Of a DNA stretch of 64,000 bases, positions 17,721-26,706 are shown one piece after another. Under the pieces are notes generated by a model. That model ran no database searches, had not been told where the DNA came from, and worked only from the letters and a program-made list of their open reading frames with translations. Made by a program: the position numbers and the translations under genes. Source of the DNA: Rhizobium johnstonii 3841 (GTDB lineage: Bacteria; Pseudomonadota; Alphaproteobacteria; Rhizobiales; Rhizobiaceae); contig NC_008378.1 of the NCBI RefSeq assembly GCF_000009265.1, positions 1-64,000 on the forward strand, in the 5' to 3' direction. Numbering within the stretch: the first letter of the stretch is position 1; each line of letters opens with the position of its first letter.

Positions 17721-18659
17721 TCACCTGCGCTGCTGGTGTTTGATGTAGAAGTAGGTGACGCTCATCGAGATGATGAGGATGATCATTGCGCTCGCCGAAG
17801 CCAGCGAGAATTCATACTGGGAGAAGGCGAGCTTGTAGGTGAAGGTGGAGAGCACTTCCGTCGAATAGATCGGGCCGCCGCCCGTCGTCATCCATACGAG
17901 TGGAAAAACCTGCATCGTCCAGATGAAATCGAGGAGCGCGATGCTGATGATGATCGGCATCAGCTGCGGAATGGTGATGTACCAGAACTTTTGGATTTCG
18001 TTCGCGCCATCGATACCGGCCGCCTCGTAAAGCTCCTTCGAAATGCCCTGGAGGCCGGCGAGCAGGCTGACCATGTAGAGCGGATAGCCTGCCCAGATGT
18101 TTGCGAAGGTCAAAGCGTGGATGGCCGTGCGCGTCGAGGAGAACCACTCGACCTTGAAGTTGATGATATGGAGCGCCATCAGCACGCTGTTGACGACGCC
18201 GTTCGGGTCGAGCAGCAGGCGCCAGATGATGGCGATGATGACGGCCGTGAACAGCCAGGGCAGGATGAAGAGCACGCGCAGGATGCTGCGAATGAGCGGA
18301 TCGACGCGGTTGGTGTTCAACAGCAGCGCGAAGGCCAGGCCGATGATGAAGTGGAAGATGACGCTCATGATCGTGAAATAAAGCGTCTGCACGACCGACT
18401 GCCAGAAGACCGGATTCTCGAAGATGGTCATATAATTCTGGACGCCCGCGAAGGCAGCGTCCTTTTTCATGATGGCGCCGTCCATCAGTGAATATTTGAA
18501 GACCATCACCATGGGAAACAGCATCAGCAGGACAAGCAGCAGGGTCGCCGGCGAAACGTAGAAATACGGCACCAGCTTCCTCAAGGTGCTGTAACGAAGC
18601 CATCCTTTTCTTCGCGCTTTGGCTTGCGCAGCGACCAGAGCCGTAGCCGAATGATTCAT
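17721..18659 (-). CDS. Sugar ABC transporter permease (MalF type)
   Basis: Permease of 312 residues with a long, basic N-terminal tail, six membrane segments (first about 30-52) and an EAA loop ELYEAAGIDGANEIQKFW. The frame is open to a GTG at 18701, but that codon lies inside a perfect hairpin, so the ATG at 18659 is preferred even though its ribosome site is weak. It pairs with the 16872-17717 permease. Confidence 0.9.
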   Translation of the reverse strand: MNHSATALVAAQAKARRKGWLRYSTLRKLVPYFYVSPATLLLVLLMLFPMVMVFKYSLMDGAIMKKDAAFAGVQNYMTIFENPVFWQSVVQTLYFTIMSVIFHFIIGLAFALLLNTNRVDPLIRSILRVLFILPWLFTAVIIAIIWRLLLDPNGVVNSVLMALHIINFKVEWFSSTRTAIHALTFANIWAGYPLYMVSLLAGLQGISKELYEAAGIDGANEIQKFWYITIPQLMPIIISIALLDFIWTMQVFPLVWMTTGGGPIYSTEVLSTFTYKLAFSQYEFSLASASAMIILIISMSVTYFYIKHQQRR

Positions 18660-18698
18660 GAGCTGTGACTTTCTATTCTGCCGAAATTTGACGACTTG

Positions 18699-18728
18699 CA
18701 CCGGCAGCGCATGGTTGCGCTGCCGGTG
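18699..18728 (-). other. Intercistronic stem-loop after a binding-protein gene
   Basis: CACCGGCAGCGCA and TGCGCTGCCGGTG form a perfect 13-bp stem with a 4-base loop, 19 bases after the binding-protein stop and 39 bases before the permease ATG. The position matches the stem-loops after ugpB and thuE. No T run follows, so mRNA stabilisation or partial attenuation fits better than full termination. Confidence 0.8.
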
Positions 18729-18747
18729 ATCCGTGAAAGCGACGTGC

Positions 18748-19995
18748 TTAGAACTTCGCCAGCCAAGCCTTCTCGGTATTGGCAGCTGCCTCCTTGGCTG
18801 ACTGCCCGCCGTCGAACATCTTCTGAACTTCGACGTTCATGTCGCGCATCAGCTCTTCGGCAACCGGAAGGCCGACGAATTCGTTCGCAGGATAACCGCT
18901 CTGGAAGATTTTGAAGGCTTCCGCGAAGATCGGGTCCGAGGCCACGAAGTCCGGCTTGGCATGGACGTTGCCGGGGAAGGCATTGGCAATCGAGACGAGA
19001 CGGCCATTGACGTCAGGGCTCATCAGGTATTCGACCAGCTTCCAGGCTTCTTCCTTGTGCTGGCTGCCTTCGCTGATGCCGATACCCCAGGATGCATAAG
19101 GCATGCCGCGCTTGCCGGTGTAGCCGTCAGTGGCGGGCAAAGCGGAGATGCCGAAATTGAGCTTCGGATTGCGCTCGCGGATCAGGTTCACATGGGCGAG
19201 GGAGTCGACCATCATGCCGACGCGGCCATTGACGAATTCCTCTACCTTGTCCTGTTCCTTCTTGGCAAAAATGCCGGGAGAAATAACCCCTTCCTTGTTG
19301 AGGGAAGCGATATAGTCGAGCGTGCCGACGACGGCGTCATTTTCGAGGTCAGGCTTGCCGTCCTTCAGCATCGAGGCACCGGAGGCCCAGACCCAGGACA
19401 TGACGTCGTTCTGGATTCCGCTCGGAGACTGCAGCGATAGCGGCAGGACCCAGCCGTACTGGTTCTTCGAGGCGTCGGTCATCTTCTTCGCTGCTTCGGC
19501 AAATTCCGTGCGCGTGGCCGGCAGCTTGTCGACGCCGGCGGCCTTGGCGATATCGAGGTTCACGAAGACCGGGTAGACGAAGGATGCCAGCGGGAACATC
19601 ACGCTCTTGCCATCGACCTTGACGATATCGGTGATCTGGCTCTTGTCGTATTTCGCCTTCTCCATCAGTTCGTCCATGGAGGCGATCGCGCCCTGCTTGG
19701 AGAGCCCGTTTACCCAGGCACCATCGAGGCCCACCACGTCGCTGAGCGTTCCGGAGGCGGCGCCGACGACGATCTGGTCGCGCGTCGTGGCATAGGGGCC
19801 GCTGACCAGCGTCACCTTGATGCCGGGGTTTTTGGCTTCGAAATCGTTCATGATGCCGCGCAGAGCGCCCGACGGCATTTCGGGTTCCCACCATTGAATG
19901 AACTCGATGGTGGTGTCGGCAAACGCCGATGTGGCGCAGAGCGCCCATACCGCCACGGCAGCCCGCATCGTCACGCCGAATTTTCTGATATTCAT
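18748..19995 (-). CDS. Sugar ABC transporter substrate-binding protein (family 1)
   Basis: Periplasmic binding protein, 415 residues, Sec signal peptide cleaved near AFA-D (about residue 26), then the IEFIQWWEPE start typical of family 1 sugar-binding proteins. It is the first gene of a three-gene minus-strand operon and is divergent from a LacI-type regulator across a 574-base gap. GGGAGGCAC lies before the ATG. The ligand is unknown; the nearby dehydrogenase, isomerase and esterase genes point to a modified sugar or glycoside. Confidence 0.92.
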   Translation of the reverse strand: MNIRKFGVTMRAAVAVWALCATSAFADTTIEFIQWWEPEMPSGALRGIMNDFEAKNPGIKVTLVSGPYATTRDQIVVGAASGTLSDVVGLDGAWVNGLSKQGAIASMDELMEKAKYDKSQITDIVKVDGKSVMFPLASFVYPVFVNLDIAKAAGVDKLPATRTEFAEAAKKMTDASKNQYGWVLPLSLQSPSGIQNDVMSWVWASGASMLKDGKPDLENDAVVGTLDYIASLNKEGVISPGIFAKKEQDKVEEFVNGRVGMMVDSLAHVNLIRERNPKLNFGISALPATDGYTGKRGMPYASWGIGISEGSQHKEEAWKLVEYLMSPDVNGRLVSIANAFPGNVHAKPDFVASDPIFAEAFKIFQSGYPANEFVGLPVAEELMRDMNVEVQKMFDGGQSAKEAAANTEKAWLAKF

Positions 19996-20569
19996 TTGTG
20001 CCTCCCAAAGATTGTCAGTTAATCGATCCTCCTCAAGATCGTAGGCAAAGTAGGTTCCCTGAAGCCCCCATCTGTCAATGAAGAACTGCGATCGGGAAAA
20101 GATGGGAGGCCGGCATTCACCGCGCGTGTTGCGTTAAATCATTGATAAAAAATCATAAAATTGATTGACATCATCAGTGTTTTTCTGCAGCATTTGTATT
20201 GCTTGTGACGCATTTTTTCTTTACTTTCGTAAACAAATGAAAGTTTACCCAACAAAATGAAAAGCGTGGCACCTGGCTTCTTCACTGCAAATTTTCGAAT
20301 TTTGGGTGCTGAAACAAGCGCCTTTTGCAACCACGCGGCGCAGACTGCACAAGTCGAAAATGAAGGGAATATTTCGATTTTCGAAAGGGAGGGCGGGGCT
20401 GCACCAAAAATGACGGATCACGCCGGCTTACGCGGTGATTTTCGACGATTCAGGATACGAAGGTCATCCTGTGCAAATTGCCGAATGCATGATTTGGCGC
20501 ATCAGAGGATCGGCCGTTGAGTGAAATCGTTCCCGATCAGTTGTCGTCGCCCCGCCAGTAAGGAATTGA
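19996..20569. promoter_or_regulatory. Divergent regulatory region with inverted repeat GTAAAC-N8-GTTTAC
   Basis: The gap of 574 bases between the binding-protein gene and the LacI gene holds no convincing gene. It is AT-rich at 20130-20290, unlike the coding DNA around it. A 20-bp inverted repeat, GTAAAC-N8-GTTTAC, lies at 20229-20248 and is a candidate LacI-family operator controlling one or both directions. Nothing else was recognised. Confidence 0.5.
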
Positions 20570-21604
20570 ATGGCCAAGAAGAATTATAAATCGATGGACG
20601 ACTTCGCGACTGCCGCCGGCGTATCGCGTCCGACCTTGTCGAAATATTTCGATGACCCCTCGCAGATCAAGGAGGTGACCCGCAAGCGTATCGAGGCGGC
20701 TCTCAGGAAGTCGCATTTCGAGCCGAATCTTTTCGCGCGGCATCTCAATCGCAAGCGGACCAGGAACATCGGGATTCTGGTCCCGACCATGTCGGATCCC
20801 TTTTATGTGCAGGTCGTGTCGCTGATCGAGCTGGAGTTGCGTGAAAAGGGATTCTGGCCTGTTCAGATTTCTTCGCACACGCGGCCGGAGCTGGAGGCGG
20901 AGGCCGTTCGGACCTTGCTCTCGCTGAAGGTCGCGGGTGCGATCGTTGCGCCGCTCGGAGCCGGTTCGCGCCGTTCCGCGCTGGAAAGGCTGAGGGATGC
21001 CATACCCGTCGTCTGCTTCGACAATCCTGCCGACGCCGACCTTCCTTATGTCGGCAACGACAACGCGCAAAGCATGGCAGCCATTGTGCAATATCTCTGC
21101 CGGTCCGGTGAGCCGCCGATCTTCCTGGAAATTCCGCATATGACCGAGAATGCCGGCGAGCGGCAGGCGGGCTACCGCGCGACCATGGCGAGGGAAGGGC
21201 ACTCCCCGCTCGTCATCGATTGCGACGCCCCACCTTCCTGGGAATTCGAGCGTCTCGGATACGAGCAGATGCAGAGAATTCTTGCGAATGGCAGTCTTCC
21301 GGGCAAAACGCTGCTATGCGCCAACGACCGCTTTGCTTTCGGCGCAATGGCAGCCGCATTCGCGTCGGGACTGAAAATCGGCCGGAACGACGCGTGCGAC
21401 GTGCGCATTGCCGGGCACGACGATCACCCGCTTAGCCGATATACCTGTCCGTCGCTGACGACCATGGCCCAGAACGCGCCCGAGATCGCCGCAAAATCCG
21501 TGGAGCTTTTGCTGGCGCATATCGAGAGTGAGGATGATGGAACGACCCCCGTGACGAACAAGGTAATCCTCGAGGCAACACTGGTTATGCGCGAGTCGGC
21601 TTGA
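20570..21604 (+). CDS. LacI-family transcriptional regulator
   Basis: Repressor of 344 residues: LacI helix-turn-helix at about 9-30 (DFATAAGVSRPTLSKYF), hinge helix to about 60, then a periplasmic-binding-protein-like effector domain (NIGILVPTMSDPFY onward). AAGGAATTG gives the ribosome site. It is divergent from the importer operon 18748-16872 and probably controls it with a sugar inducer. The convergent esterase gene ends 16 bases away. Confidence 0.92.
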   Translation: MAKKNYKSMDDFATAAGVSRPTLSKYFDDPSQIKEVTRKRIEAALRKSHFEPNLFARHLNRKRTRNIGILVPTMSDPFYVQVVSLIELELREKGFWPVQISSHTRPELEAEAVRTLLSLKVAGAIVAPLGAGSRRSALERLRDAIPVVCFDNPADADLPYVGNDNAQSMAAIVQYLCRSGEPPIFLEIPHMTENAGERQAGYRATMAREGHSPLVIDCDAPPSWEFERLGYEQMQRILANGSLPGKTLLCANDRFAFGAMAAAFASGLKIGRNDACDVRIAGHDDHPLSRYTCPSLTTMAQNAPEIAAKSVELLLAHIESEDDGTTPVTNKVILEATLVMRESA

Positions 21605-21619
21605 GGCCGTGTTTCCGCG

Positions 21620-22555
21620 TTAACGGGCAAGCGCAGGGTCCATGGCGCGCCATGCTGTTGCGATGGCTTCGAGGGCCTCTTGCCCCTCCGGAATGGCCCG
21701 TCTCTTCGATACGAAGCCATGGATCTGTCCGGGCCAGGTCCGGGTCGTTGCCTTCGCTTCGGTGCCGAGCCGCTCGGCATAAGCTGCCCCTTCGTCGAAC
21801 AACACGTCGTATCCGGCAAGGATCACCAGGGCCGGCGCCACGCCCGCCAGCGATGCTGCGTTAAGCGGCGAGGCTCGCCAGTCCGACCGGCTCGCGGCGT
21901 CCGGCAGATAGTGGTCTCGGAACCATTTCATCGCGGCTGCCGTCAGGCCGAAATCCTCTTCGTAACGTGAGTAGCTGTCGCTTGTCTGCAACTGGTCGGT
22001 CACCGGATAGATCAGCACCTGTCCGATGACAGCCGGCACCTGTCCGTCCCGCGCCAGCAGGGCGACGACGGCGGCCAGATTGCCGCCGGCGCTATCGCCG
22101 GCGACGACAACCCGCAAGGGATCGATGCCGAGCGCATCAGCCTGCTCCGTCATCCAGACGAGTGCGGCGGCGCAGTCGTCAATGGCAGCAGGAAAGGGAT
22201 GTTCCGGGGCCAGGCGATAGTCGGGCGAAACCACGACGGCGCCTGCCATATTGGCAAGCGTCCGGCAGATATCCTCATGGGTTTCCGGCGCGCCGATCAC
22301 AAAACCGCCGCCATGGAGATAAAGCAAGGCCGGCGCGCCCTGGCGCGGCGCAGCGCGGCCGCGCCATATCTTCAACCGGATGGCGCCTGCATGCCTTTCT
22401 AGGGTCTCGACCACGTCTTCGAGCGGCCGTTGAATGTCTGCGAAACTATCCAGATATTGCTGCCGCGCCAGTGCCGGAGTGCAGCTTTCGACCGGCGTTT
22501 GCGGATCGCCAGGCCATGCAAGCGCGCGTTTGGCGGATTCATCCAGTTGTGTCAT
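21620..22555 (-). CDS. Alpha/beta hydrolase of the hormone-sensitive-lipase family
   Basis: Carboxylesterase of 311 residues. Oxyanion motif HGGG at 81-84, nucleophile in GDSAGG (S155), acid D250 and histidine H279 complete the triad. YRLAPEHPFPAA is a family hallmark. No signal peptide, so cytoplasmic. The start overlaps the dehydrogenase stop by 4 bases, so the pair is translationally coupled; it may remove an acyl group from the imported sugar or open a lactone. Substrate unknown. Confidence 0.9.
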   Translation of the reverse strand: MTQLDESAKRALAWPGDPQTPVESCTPALARQQYLDSFADIQRPLEDVVETLERHAGAIRLKIWRGRAAPRQGAPALLYLHGGGFVIGAPETHEDICRTLANMAGAVVVSPDYRLAPEHPFPAAIDDCAAALVWMTEQADALGIDPLRVVVAGDSAGGNLAAVVALLARDGQVPAVIGQVLIYPVTDQLQTSDSYSRYEEDFGLTAAAMKWFRDHYLPDAASRSDWRASPLNAASLAGVAPALVILAGYDVLFDEGAAYAERLGTEAKATTRTWPGQIHGFVSKRRAIPEGQEALEAIATAWRAMDPALAR

Positions 22556-23700
22556 GCCAGCAAACTCCTCGCTTCGTCTTCCCGCAATTCCCTCGGCTGC
22601 GCGACGGTACCCGAAATGGTCTGCGCGAGACCGGTTTCGCCGGCACGCAGGATCGCTTCCATGACTTCGAGCACGTGCAGCGCCAGATCGCCCGAAGCGC
22701 GGGGCTTGCGGCCTTCGATGATTGCGCGTGCGAGATCGGCAAGACCAAGCATGCGATAGTTGGCACGATCAGGCGCTGCGATCGGCCAATTGACGGCACC
22801 GAAGAGTTCGCCTGACGTGTCCGTTTCCTGCCAGGGCGCGCCGCGGCCGGAGAGCGCGACGGAGCCGCCGAAATTGTCGGGGTCGGGCAGGCGCAGCGAG
22901 CCTTCGGTTCCGTGGAGTTCGATGGGGTGGTTGGAATGGCGGAATACGTCCCAGGAGGTGCCGAAGGTGACCGTCGCACCGCAATCGAATTCCAGCAGCG
23001 ACTGCACGCTGGTCGGCGTGCCGACCTTGAACGTGGTGCCCTGCTTCGGTCCCTCCGCCGTGATGAGCCGCTCTTCCTGCCCGCTTGTGGCGACGGCCTG
23101 CACACGGCGGATCGGCCCCATCAGATTGACCATCATCGTGAGATAATAAGGCCCCATATCCATCAGCGGGCCTGCACCGGCCTGGTAATAAAAGCTGGGA
23201 TCCGGATGCCAGTGCTCCATGCCGCGCCCCATCATGAAGGCAGTCCCGGTCACCGGCTTGCCGATGGCGCCGGCTTCCATCTGCCGCCGGGCATGGCGTC
23301 CAGCCGCGCCGAGGAACGTGTCTGGCGCCGAGCCGAGCATGAGGCCCTTCGCCGCGGCGGCATCCACCAGGCTGCGTCCTTCTGCGGCCGTGACGCCGAG
23401 CGGCTTCTCCGTGAAGACATGCTTGCCTGTCGACAGAGCCCGCATCGAAACGTCAAAATGCGCAGCCGGGATCGTCAGGTTCAGGATGAGGTCGATGTTC
23501 CTGTCGTCAATGAGGCTATCGACGTCAGCTGCGCGCAAATTGAACTCCGCCGCGCGACGCTTGGCAGCATCGGCGTTGAGATCTGCACAGGCGGTGATTT
23601 CGACGCCGCAAAACAGCGGCGCGTTGCGCATATAGGCGAGCGAAATGTTGCCGCATCCCACCACGCCGATCCTGAGTTTCATACCATTGGTCTGTGCCAT
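22552..23700 (-). CDS. Gfo/Idh/MocA-family sugar dehydrogenase
   Basis: NAD(P)-dependent oxidoreductase of 382 residues acting on sugars or cyclitols. Rossmann motif GVVGCGNIS at 12-20, cofactor/active-site EKP at 98-100, and DMGPYY near 181-186, where family members commonly have D-x-G-x-H; here tyrosine stands in the histidine position. The internal ATG at codon 7 is an alternative start. It is upstream of and coupled to the esterase gene and divergent from an isomerase-like gene. Confidence 0.9.
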   Translation of the reverse strand: MAQTNGMKLRIGVVGCGNISLAYMRNAPLFCGVEITACADLNADAAKRRAAEFNLRAADVDSLIDDRNIDLILNLTIPAAHFDVSMRALSTGKHVFTEKPLGVTAAEGRSLVDAAAAKGLMLGSAPDTFLGAAGRHARRQMEAGAIGKPVTGTAFMMGRGMEHWHPDPSFYYQAGAGPLMDMGPYYLTMMVNLMGPIRRVQAVATSGQEERLITAEGPKQGTTFKVGTPTSVQSLLEFDCGATVTFGTSWDVFRHSNHPIELHGTEGSLRLPDPDNFGGSVALSGRGAPWQETDTSGELFGAVNWPIAAPDRANYRMLGLADLARAIIEGRKPRASGDLALHVLEVMEAILRAGETGLAQTISGTVAQPRELREDEARSLLA

Positions 23701-23784
23701 CTAAGAACCTGATTTTGCCGTAGCGGGTGCGAAGGGTTGAGGGGTGCGTTACATTTTAATCGCAAGGAATAAAATATGTTGACG

Positions 23785-23804
23785 TACGGTAACATTTGAC
23801 CGTA
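23785..23804. promoter_or_regulatory. Inverted repeat TACGGT-N8-ACCGTA in a divergent promoter
   Basis: A 20-bp inverted repeat with 6-base arms and an 8-base centre lies in the 285-base gap between the divergent dehydrogenase (22552-23700) and isomerase-like (23986-24804) genes. It has the same geometry as the repeat at 20229-20248 but different arms. It is a candidate operator; the rest of the gap shows nothing clear. Confidence 0.4.
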
Positions 23805-23985
23805 GGTAATGGCAAGACGCCGGCGTCGCAATCCTTGCTGAAGAGCCCGCCGTTCCGGTGTTCAGCCGCCTCTCCCGGCGGAAGGGGCTTTCGGCAAGGC
23901 TGGCGAAGCCTCCGAGGATTGCCCGCGCAGGGAAGCCTCCGGCTTCGGTATCGGCTGTCATCAACGAATAGGTCAGGACCGCGAT

Positions 23986-24804
23986 ATGAAAAATGCTGAG
24001 CTGCAGATCGGCTGCCAAACATTCACCTGGGAGATGCTGGGGACAGATTGGGGCGGCGGTCCGGACGATCTGGTGCGCGCCATCGCCGACGGCGGATATG
24101 CCGGTATCGAAATCACCGATACGATGATCGGTCACTACGCGCTCAAGCCTGCCGACTTCGCCCGCACCCTGACGGATGCCGGCTTGACGCTGGTCTCCTT
24201 TGCCTTCGGCTCCGCCAGCGGCTTCACGGTGCCGGAAAAGATTGCCTCCGATCTCGACACGGCGCGGCGATGGGTCGATTTTGCGGCGAACTTTCCCGGT
24301 GCGATGGTCTCGATGGGGTCGGCGACAGTCGTTTCGGATGGCCCGCGCGATGAGAAGTTCGCCATTGCGGCCGAGTGCTACAATCGTGCGACCGAGATCG
24401 GACAGTCGGCTGGCGTCACTGTAGCTGTCCATCCTTCCTCGCATCACAACACGCTGCTTTTCACCCGGAACGACTATGATCGCCTGTTTGCTCTCTTGGA
24501 TCCACAAGTGGGTTGGGTGCCGGATACCGGCCATATCCTGCGTGGCGGCCAGCAGATCGACGATACGCTGGCGGCCCACCGGGACCGGATCCGTTACGTG
24601 CATCTGAAGGATGTCGACGCCGGCGGGATCTGGGCGATGCTCGGCGAAGGCGTCTGCGACGTGCCTGCGGTCATTTCGGCCGCTCGGGATGCGCCGAAAT
24701 TTATCGGCTGGATCGTGGTCGAGGAAGAATCGGACCATGCCGCAACTGATCCTGCTGCCGCCGTTCGCACGAACCGCGAAACGCTTCGGCGCCTGGGATT
24801 TTAG
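23986..24804 (+). CDS. TIM-barrel sugar isomerase/epimerase family protein (IolE-like)
   Basis: AP-endonuclease-2-fold protein, 272 residues, related to sugar-phosphate isomerases, inosose dehydratase IolE and beta-eliminating 3-keto-sugar enzymes. Likely metal ligands lie in VHPSSHH (about 148-154), DTGH (180-183), HLKD (206-209) and the glutamates in VVEEESD (245-250). The ending VVEEESDHAATDPAAAV is IolE-like. It is divergent from a sugar dehydrogenase, a pairing that suggests oxidation of a sugar followed by isomerisation or elimination. Confidence 0.82.
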   Translation: MKNAELQIGCQTFTWEMLGTDWGGGPDDLVRAIADGGYAGIEITDTMIGHYALKPADFARTLTDAGLTLVSFAFGSASGFTVPEKIASDLDTARRWVDFAANFPGAMVSMGSATVVSDGPRDEKFAIAAECYNRATEIGQSAGVTVAVHPSSHHNTLLFTRNDYDRLFALLDPQVGWVPDTGHILRGGQQIDDTLAAHRDRIRYVHLKDVDAGGIWAMLGEGVCDVPAVISAARDAPKFIGWIVVEEESDHAATDPAAAVRTNRETLRRLGF

Positions 24805-24896
24805 CCTATCTCGCTTTCCCCGGCATCGGCTGGGGCCTTCGGCCCGCACCAAAGCCTCTCTCGGCTCTCTTCTGAAATGGACAGGTTGACTGCAGG

Positions 24897-25658
24897 TCAC
24901 GCGTAGCGAACCTCCACGCCCAGCTTGTCCAGCCGGTGGCGAATGCTGTGCGGCATGTTGCTGTCCGTGATGATCAGGTCGACGCGCGACAGCGAGAAGG
25001 CTTTGGAGGAGGCGCCGATGTCAAATTTGCTCGAATCCGCCACGAGGACGACACGCCGGGCCATGCGAACCAGGTTACGCTTGGTCCGCGCCACGTCCTC
25101 GGAGACATCGACGACATCGAAGGCCTGATCGATCGCGTGGGCGCCGACAAAAGCCTGGTGGGCGACGAGGCCGCCGACCGCCTTGTCGGAGTCCTGTACG
25201 ATCGTGCTCACGGTACTGGGAAATACGCGGCCGCCGATCATGTGCACGTCGAGCCCTGGCCGGTACATCAGATGCTGGGCGATGTTCATCGCCGTTGTCG
25301 CAACCACGACGTTGTTGACCGGTGGCATCTGCATGGCCACCTGCAGCAGGGTCGAACCGCTGTCGAAGACGATCGACTGGTTATCGATGATCTGTCGCGC
25401 AGCCATCTGGGCGATGCGTCGCTTCGCATCGAAATTGCGCTGCATGCGTTCCTCGAAGGCCGCTGCCGGCGAGTCGGACGGCAGGGCGATTGCCCCGCCA
25501 TGCGTTTTGATCAGCTGCTTCTTGGCGTCCATGATTTCGAGATCGGAGCGGATCGTCACTTCCGAGACTTCGAAGAATTCCGCGAGCTGGCGGGTGCGTG
25601 CCTGGCCGACCCGTTGAAGTTCCAGCATGATCTGCTGCCGCCTCTGTTCTGCAAGCAT
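24897..25658 (-). CDS. DeoR-family transcriptional repressor
   Basis: Regulator of 253 residues with the DeoR helix-turn-helix at about 20-42 (RQLAEFFEVSEVTIRSDL) and a C-terminal phosphosugar-binding domain. It is divergent from the class I aldolase-PfkB kinase pair across 244 bases that contain repeated AAAAACGAAAG boxes, so it probably represses that pair and perhaps itself, with a phosphorylated sugar as inducer. Confidence 0.9.
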   Translation of the reverse strand: MLAEQRRQQIMLELQRVGQARTRQLAEFFEVSEVTIRSDLEIMDAKKQLIKTHGGAIALPSDSPAAAFEERMQRNFDAKRRIAQMAARQIIDNQSIVFDSGSTLLQVAMQMPPVNNVVVATTAMNIAQHLMYRPGLDVHMIGGRVFPSTVSTIVQDSDKAVGGLVAHQAFVGAHAIDQAFDVVDVSEDVARTKRNLVRMARRVVLVADSSKFDIGASSKAFSLSRVDLIITDSNMPHSIRHRLDKLGVEVRYA

Positions 25659-25700
25659 ATGTGATCCCGACTGCCGTTATATGCAACAATGCGACTTTTG

Positions 25701-25804
25701 AAAAACGAAAGTTCACCGTCTTATTCCACGGCTCTTGCTGCAGAAATAGCCGTTCGATGGCGAAAATGCACGTCAAAAATTCATCATTCATGTAAAAACG
25801 AAAG
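25701..25804. promoter_or_regulatory. DeoR-type operator repeats in the deoR-aldolase gap
   Basis: The 11-mer AAAAACGAAAG occurs exactly at 25701-25711 and 25794-25804, with a further TCGAAAT at 25808-25814 and TTTTCGAG at 25830-25837. DeoR-family sites are commonly built from TTTCGTTT/AAACGAAA-type repeats. The 244-base gap is AT-rich and probably contains both divergent promoters. Confidence 0.6.
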
Positions 25805-25902
25805 AAATCGAAATATTGAATATTTGTTTGTTTTCGAGTTAGGGTTTTGCCAGCATCGGCGCCAGCAATCGCAAAGGCTGCCATCACAAAGGAAGTATCG
25901 CC

Positions 25903-26703
25903 ATGGGTCTCGGAACCAAAATCCGCCTCGCACGCCTGTTCTCGAACCCCTCGGGTCATCTGTTCGGAGGCGCCGTCGATCATTTTGTCGGTTATGGCAA
26001 TGTGCGTGAGGGCGGGCTTGCCGACCTGCCCGGTGCGCTCAGACGCGTGATGGCGGGAGGCCCCGACTATATCAGCATCCAGCCTGGCGCGGCGCGCCAC
26101 CTGTGGTCGGAATATGCCGGAAAGGCAGCGCTGGTCATTCAGGGTGGTTGCTTCACCGCCGACGACCGCATTCGTCAGCTCATTGCGACCCCGGAAGACG
26201 CGGTGCGTTATGGCGCGGACGCTCTGGCTGTCGCCATTCCCGTGCGCGGCGCCACCGAAGGAGAGTATATCCGTTGGCTCACCGATACGGTCAACGCCGC
26301 CGCCCGCTTCGAAATGCCGGTCGTCGCCCATGTCTATCCCCGCGATTTCTCCGACGGCGGCAAGATCGTGTTCACCCCGGATGAAATCGCTTACGCCGTG
26401 CGCATCGGCTTCGAGGCCGGCGTCGACGTGATCAAGGTCGGCTACACCGGCGATTTCGAGTCCTTCCGCGAGACCGTTGCGACCTGCCCGATCCCGGTCG
26501 TGATCGCCGGTGGCCCGAAGACCGATACGCTGCTCGGAGCGCTCGTCCAGACCTCGGAAGCATTGCGCGCAGGAGCCAAAGGCGCGGTCGTCGGTCGCAA
26601 CCTTTGGGGTCACGGCGATACGACCATGGCCGCACGCGCCTTCAAATTCGTCATTCATAAAGGCATGACGCCGGAGGATGCGCTGGCGGCGGCCGGTGCT
26701 TGA
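25903..26703 (+). CDS. Class I aldolase of the DeoC/LacD/FbaB (LsrF/DhnA-type) family
   Basis: Schiff-base aldolase of 266 residues resembling archaeal-type fructose-bisphosphate aldolase and LsrF. AVDH near 24-27, HVYPRD at 143-148, the likely Schiff-base lysine in DVIKVGY (K178), and phosphate-binding AGGPK at 202-206 and GRNLW at 231-235 support this. GGAAG precedes the ATG. The kinase gene begins 3 bases after the stop, so the pair probably phosphorylates and then cleaves a ketose phosphate. Confidence 0.85.
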   Translation: MGLGTKIRLARLFSNPSGHLFGGAVDHFVGYGNVREGGLADLPGALRRVMAGGPDYISIQPGAARHLWSEYAGKAALVIQGGCFTADDRIRQLIATPEDAVRYGADALAVAIPVRGATEGEYIRWLTDTVNAAARFEMPVVAHVYPRDFSDGGKIVFTPDEIAYAVRIGFEAGVDVIKVGYTGDFESFRETVATCPIPVVIAGGPKTDTLLGALVQTSEALRAGAKGAVVGRNLWGHGDTTMAARAFKFVIHKGMTPEDALAAAGA

Positions 26704-26706
26704 GAA

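Noticed and set aside
18699..18701. GTG start for the permease at 17721
   Set aside because: The codon lies within a perfect hairpin and the added residues are not conserved; the ATG at 18659 is better.
20139..20330. A 63-codon minus-strand open frame in the LacI gap
   Set aside because: AT-rich, no ribosome site, and it overlaps the candidate operator.
22912..23712. A plus-strand open frame opposite the Gfo/Idh/MocA gene
   Set aside because: Composition is that of a reverse-strand shadow; the minus-strand protein is clearly conserved.
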